Shown here: in pieces, positions 63,901 through 64,000 of the stretch
Numbering within the stretch: position 1 is the first letter of the stretch
Layout: every line of letters starts with the position of its first letter
Origin: Microbacterium sp. BK668
Lineage (GTDB): Bacteria; Actinomycetota; Actinomycetes; Actinomycetales; Microbacteriaceae
Length of the DNA stretch: 64,000 bases
NCBI RefSeq assembly: GCF_004362195.1
Contig: NZ_SNWG01000001.1
Location: forward strand, 1,488,001-1,552,000
Direction of reading: 5' to 3'
The notes under the pieces: generated by a model
Database searches by the model: none
What the model was told of the DNA's origin: nothing
The model's input: only the letters and a program-made list of their open reading frames with translations
Position numbers and translations under genes: made by a program

Positions 63901-64000
63901 AACGCGACGGTTCAGGCGCTCGCCGAGAACCGCGCCGAGGCCGAAGTCATCATCGCCGGCATCTCGGCAGCCTTCGCCCTCAGCGTCGCGTACGCCAGCG
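51919..64000 (+). CDS. giant secreted beta-repeat protein, LktA-like adhesin type (3' end outside window)
   Basis: At least 4,027 residues; no stop before the right edge. Residues 1-45 look like a signal peptide, then a Pro/Glu/Ala stalk (about 93-174). The remainder is mostly a Gly/Ala/Val/Thr/Ser-rich beta-repeat of about 60-70 residues with recurring cores such as GVGASVSV and TATIGxGA, probably a beta-helix. Embedded are Trp-rich modules (about 1564-1720), Lys/Asn/Gln-rich linkers (about 1013-1054, 1418-1460, 1968-2034), a repeat pair of HGQQVIYDAGGGAPITGL type (about 2748-2995) and three chitin-binding-like modules (about 3436-3624). It resembles LktA-type filamentous adhesins. Start uncertain: ATG 51892 and GTG 51877 are in frame. 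It probably coats the cell or binds surfaces; the anchor is not visible. Confidence 0.85.
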   Translation, partial: MTGDDARGRSARAIFRALAFTTSLALGISLSAPGATRDMTVPTAAPAQAAVAPAGPAATPVSVEGAPRVRGADAIVGAPAMLDVRPFDATTDPAAEPTATEEPAPPVEAPPAPEPEPAPEPAPAPEPAPAPQPEPAPAEPAPGPAPVAPAPAPGPVESAPEPAAPAAEAPVAPANVAPAPWFISMSGTSGTLAFNGDGTVTFGGQTRSLAEISEIRVVGTSGDDTFTIDFQGTDPGIVIGFDGAAGFDTLVTRNGAGFVSNPVNASSGTMLFGGTTVVYTNIEPITNTGGGGSVTFNLGDGDDDDAVLDVDPVNSLLLRLRSLNAKFETTSFAAPTAAGQTLSISGGGGYDRLTIQGTINLGIAAFLAAFERILVDGATIEAGSVTLAAAASNTDGIPLNVADCTDFDDFSILGCLDHDATAEVIVDGGTITADDIVFTATSSVIPDASAATAYAVIVDSNATVDVRGASHITATGDFTATATSTVGPFTLNKQYGDAAFVTSNATARIGGSSVVDVDGTATISATSTVTAGATPQADASKQEAPGSYDAAVAILTVWSTAVGKITDTARAVVGGALGLAASNVATLTGVGDAKDAASGAGVAVVYLQQKTEAAIDSTNATGTTAASVAILADQQSTVTAQSKAGKGGATQNNKNSNSASRGNGQSSTSDGAIDVAGAISVAVLDNDTRAHITGSRVTTTGATSVTATAKNTVIADGDGGTTDGSGGSSGFGLAIGVGIIIVDLLTQAFLLNALLTATGGITVAASEPATADSTYTATGVSGKKSSGNVAIAGSLAVVKKDARTSAQLRGTGTFGGSAVTLSARGSHKSVAKATSKQAAAGSNGSAVGAGASVALTLVRTTVEAGVADGASPAGLASLTATATGADDATTETIGGADGGTTASLTGVASIAIHNVKTVASIGSGPLLAIGGAITATASQTAKATTSATGSTGAGAGATLAAAIAFALTSADHEARSTIDRRVTAQGAVAMTAEGVSTTATSAEASATGAPGESGGGKDSTGKDVNQKSNDKLGNASGRTTGGAGGGSTTPKAQNEDGTTVSVAAAIAFNLVRSATIAMLSDGASLQTTGTASFITRNNTDASATAKGTATNSSSVGIGAALAVNKVRLINQAGVGAGAALQAAGLTITAAVKPVAADTTHTFQAIAEAGAGNTSGTLGVAGAFALNLVEEDTTAAVLASTDPGPHPGPGPVPGVVIVGGGAVTIAAGSKSTDKATAKATQSGGATVGLGASLALNLPTHRVYAGISQVADPTRGPPVTGAGALSLTATHDVTLTTESEAGGASGTVTIVPSVAIVVASVRTSSSLGASQTPLGASSITASATQTVTAKTIAKGSTVAGSTAGIGVSLALAVLDDIVAEASSARSIVATGAVSFTALQRVDVLTTAAAATKGASPSEGSGAGGKDVNKKADDNLGKANESKQQNAGGASSTSSTPKAASGENGGSSVSIAGAIAINVVSGEVRALFRDGISVTTTGAVTLEARGDTDARAEASGDSATDGSVGVGAGVAVQVVAITVRATTGVTTIGAAGLTVIAGMLSGDTDDVVRRWNGTGWEVVESGKQLPGPSKDDKYFVTTNGGSGGDDGLYAFDGSNWTMDTDVSLAGTVDELPGGASDGQYYLLKKAKDGHPAGSVWKRDGGTWVFVTKFTVKQKGELPKDEIAENTWFQLTEADGSNVAGFYKRNDQHQWVLQGSATVGSGDQLPGSPAMDTLFRLFEHEVTSVARAGASKADSVGVAGALAINVLDNTTEAVVRTGAVVTLAGAASTVRAHSNERDAANATSRAAVGSATGVGAAFSLQVIDGSDVRAEIENAAAITGGAGLTVAAIGLRELATKAEGGTEGGTAVTPVVALVVSVDDDVTARIGSAASGYTGTGAVSVTATHVLWVKTEGKADAAGKSTAVGVDLAINAIVEWDTLAEIARSVQGTSVQVIATSEARTEARSVASAKGAEESDSSGDQKSSEQVNGNSNPNTQGTKDSTASLPTSNGGTDGSNGANGANDAQAGQSGQSGSQQNNTTAVAAAVAVNWLVASSTARIAPNVVVIATAGGVTVQSQFLLRAYAFGVGSAIDLDSGGTKVGATIGLNVQDVDNIALIGAGAKVSGQTGVTVAAVLPAGARNDFIVWSFAAGGGKSTAVAGSAAVQILLLTTEASIGAGADIDAPAGGVTVTAAQAIGLQNLAISGALSTDSGSAIGGAFVVNFLEVGTRAWIASTLATPTAVDASGALAVTSSSTLVALVPDVPAPLKGKIDWLKLTNVAIAGAASSGGAAVTGAFAVNIINFSTRAWIADGALVGQAGAVGGSGQNVTVRAQDDLEIVDVGGTLALSKDSAGVGITVVVEVSNSDVRAWIGSGASVRAGGSVLVEAISTEDWFVLAVAGAASAGSVAATGSVLVVVANQGGSSPQTRAEIGASVVDALDDITVHAEKTTSADLASGNLSVSTSGAGVGASVSVVVRDSHVSALVADGADLRARDDLTVEAEQTGDHLLLAVGGAGGQSAGVGGSVTVTVLDHSTTARIGTGARANCVGLSCANTAPALTQNVVVRASDELELLALAGVLAVGGTAGVGVGVDVQSVQKTTAASIGSSALVRANGDIVVDARSRDDIKSISVGGGGGGTAAVNVNVTVPVISITTTATVGSAADLRANGNVIVSADSALTLFSIAGNISVAGTAAVGAGVAVPVVTKTTTATIGANARVTALALPGHITHSTVIAGSYATTGTDTRFDPRGTLGGWPTPFPGPQNPLDGKGLQADGATINLGYNHGFKHGQQVIYDAGGGAPITGLISGATYFVIPVSATAIRLCTKRGPPLTPGSSEFSCAPGFAVTGLSLPGGAIMGENHRFVPTTEPGVASDVSARFTAERAVSVGSNYIVLPYVLYEDDGTTPMVLKNGDPVVYSAGGGTPIGGLVDGRTYYFFTTNPGDDVDLSRVQLVRTKCEATGKKEDCNTPADIARGTPIDFTSTGSGRSHSLVPSGMLPAGPGSEVGPQVINPPVRTGFGGVAVTASNSDYLGSIGIAAGGAGTAAVSLSGSIAVVTVHTTATIGAGARINCADGDLACAANAGSADGAQSVLVSAVNSFRTLGIAASIAVGGSAGVGASVAVRVVELHTDASIAAGAVVNARNNIEIRADARTAVISVNAAAGGGTVGVAGTVGVTVIKEFTNAFTGTGVTLRADNNVGVFANDASQLILITASIAAGYVGVGVGVGVAVIEKTTRAYLGQGNTVIVKALGGGFTDVAAGTLGASGFPSVTFRGLVVQSQSSEKLFGLVAGVGAGFVGVTANIGVNVFTVITRAYVDISTTVNKGAGTIVAGVDNAQAVAVIATDVFDSLTFAGGVAGGFVGASGGIDIGVASITVNAYLATQTDVWAKGDVRVNALAIKHVQSYAVSIGGGFVGVAGAVSVWSIGTAPTASYSSDANGPHRGAWSAATSYTTGDVVTFGGNTWVAKGNSQGVQPGTDASKWQQDTPKSATDGEGANGQHQADQVASGNGSDAPAPAWSNAAAYSKGDYVTFNGTKYQATDDILAGAANPESNADWYAVKDGWKSALDGAPSDGTAAFVLGSAYAAGAYVSFGGHRYRAKAAIANANLTPDVDTVRWANADDDYRFRVTGGAAASDSSVNGSYSQTSPTSDQFTQPAPPSGVSAGIYGAVHSMLADVEVEARERLEVFVLAGAVAGGAGAIGAGIAITTIAGSVDAGIFGGAVVSAGGAVRVTADLEEDITIIAVTGAVGAVAIAGQILVLTDSSSTTAHIDATAAVGKAVGGIFVTADSAKTVAGFAVGITIALGAVGAAVSVIEVSGDTQALIGQGGVVAIGADGAIGGISVSATDHFDPTSWAVGVVAGAGIALGGIVSVIEYSGKTRAASFTTGGVVVSGPVSVVATGDRKRISGSTFNVTVGAFSFGFTVVIATSDRDTEAELGGSVNTSAAVLVKADASNIVRAYAPGIVGGVAGVAAMIPVATVSGHTTATVSGTVAGSSNATVQALAENRAEAEVIIAGISAAFALSVAYAS

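Noticed and set aside
1..64000. tRNA or rRNA genes
   Set aside because: I looked through all gaps and found no cloverleaf-like segment or rRNA stretch; a tRNAscan-SE run would be decisive.

Overview
The window is chromosomal DNA from a high-GC actinobacterium, most likely a Microbacteriaceae member close to Microbacterium. Reasons: about 70% GC by eye, frequent GTG starts, many -10-like TAnnnT hexamers lying 6-7 nt before start codons (leaderless mRNA style), very frequent GGATGCC/GGCATCC words, and family-typical genes (DUF6264, a BldC-like regulator followed by a tiny AURKAIP1/COX24 protein, a 447-residue archaeal-type AspRS). I see no rRNA, tRNA, insertion sequence, prophage or CRISPR array.

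Layout. 1-1441: left-truncated membrane-anchored VWA protein, coupled to a large LuxR-type ATPase regulator (1438-4248). Divergent from the regulator is a four-gene run of two alpha/beta hydrolases, an MBL-fold hydrolase and an SRPBCC protein (4304-7780). 7639-11030: a compact linear azol(in)e peptide (TOMM/LAP) operon on the minus strand: a 103-aa precursor with ten cysteines in its C-terminal half, a fused E1-like/YcaO cyclodehydratase ending in PxPxP, and a SagB-type dehydrogenase. This is the most likely specialised system here. 11221-15199: small membrane proteins, a secreted beta-propeller, an MFS transporter, a NUDIX hydrolase. 15473-19650: sbcDC. 19651-20101: terminator-like hairpins and a possible small RNA. 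20102-26356: secreted SGNH hydrolase, lipase-maturation-factor-like protein, a PPTase-like protein, an NAD-dependent reductase, nadE. 26637-30380: a RecB-like nuclease/SF1 helicase. 30786-33836: upp, tadA, LLM oxidoreductase, CDF transporter. 33936-36341: hydrolase plus an ArsR-SRPBCC pair with a 34-bp operator. 36513-39718: proC and a PadR-DUF1048-ABC exporter operon with its own promoter and palindrome. 40057-42652: Trk/Ktr potassium uptake and an ArsR regulator. 42793-46108: BldC-like protein, COX24 mini-protein, rhodanese, glutaredoxin-like protein, aspS, DedA. 46142-51640: a DUF6264 protein and a System II cytochrome c maturation cluster (phosphatase, TlpA, CcdA, ResB, CcsB). 51919-64000: the first ~4,027 codons of a giant secreted repeat protein that runs off the right edge and carries three chitin-binding-like modules.

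How genes work together: the LAP operon is self-contained for precursor cyclisation and oxidation but shows no exporter, protease or immunity gene. The cytochrome c genes overlap or abut and would deliver reductant (CcdA, TlpA) and haem (ResB, CcsB) to apocytochromes. PadR and ArsR each appear to repress their own short operon through palindromes inside their promoters.
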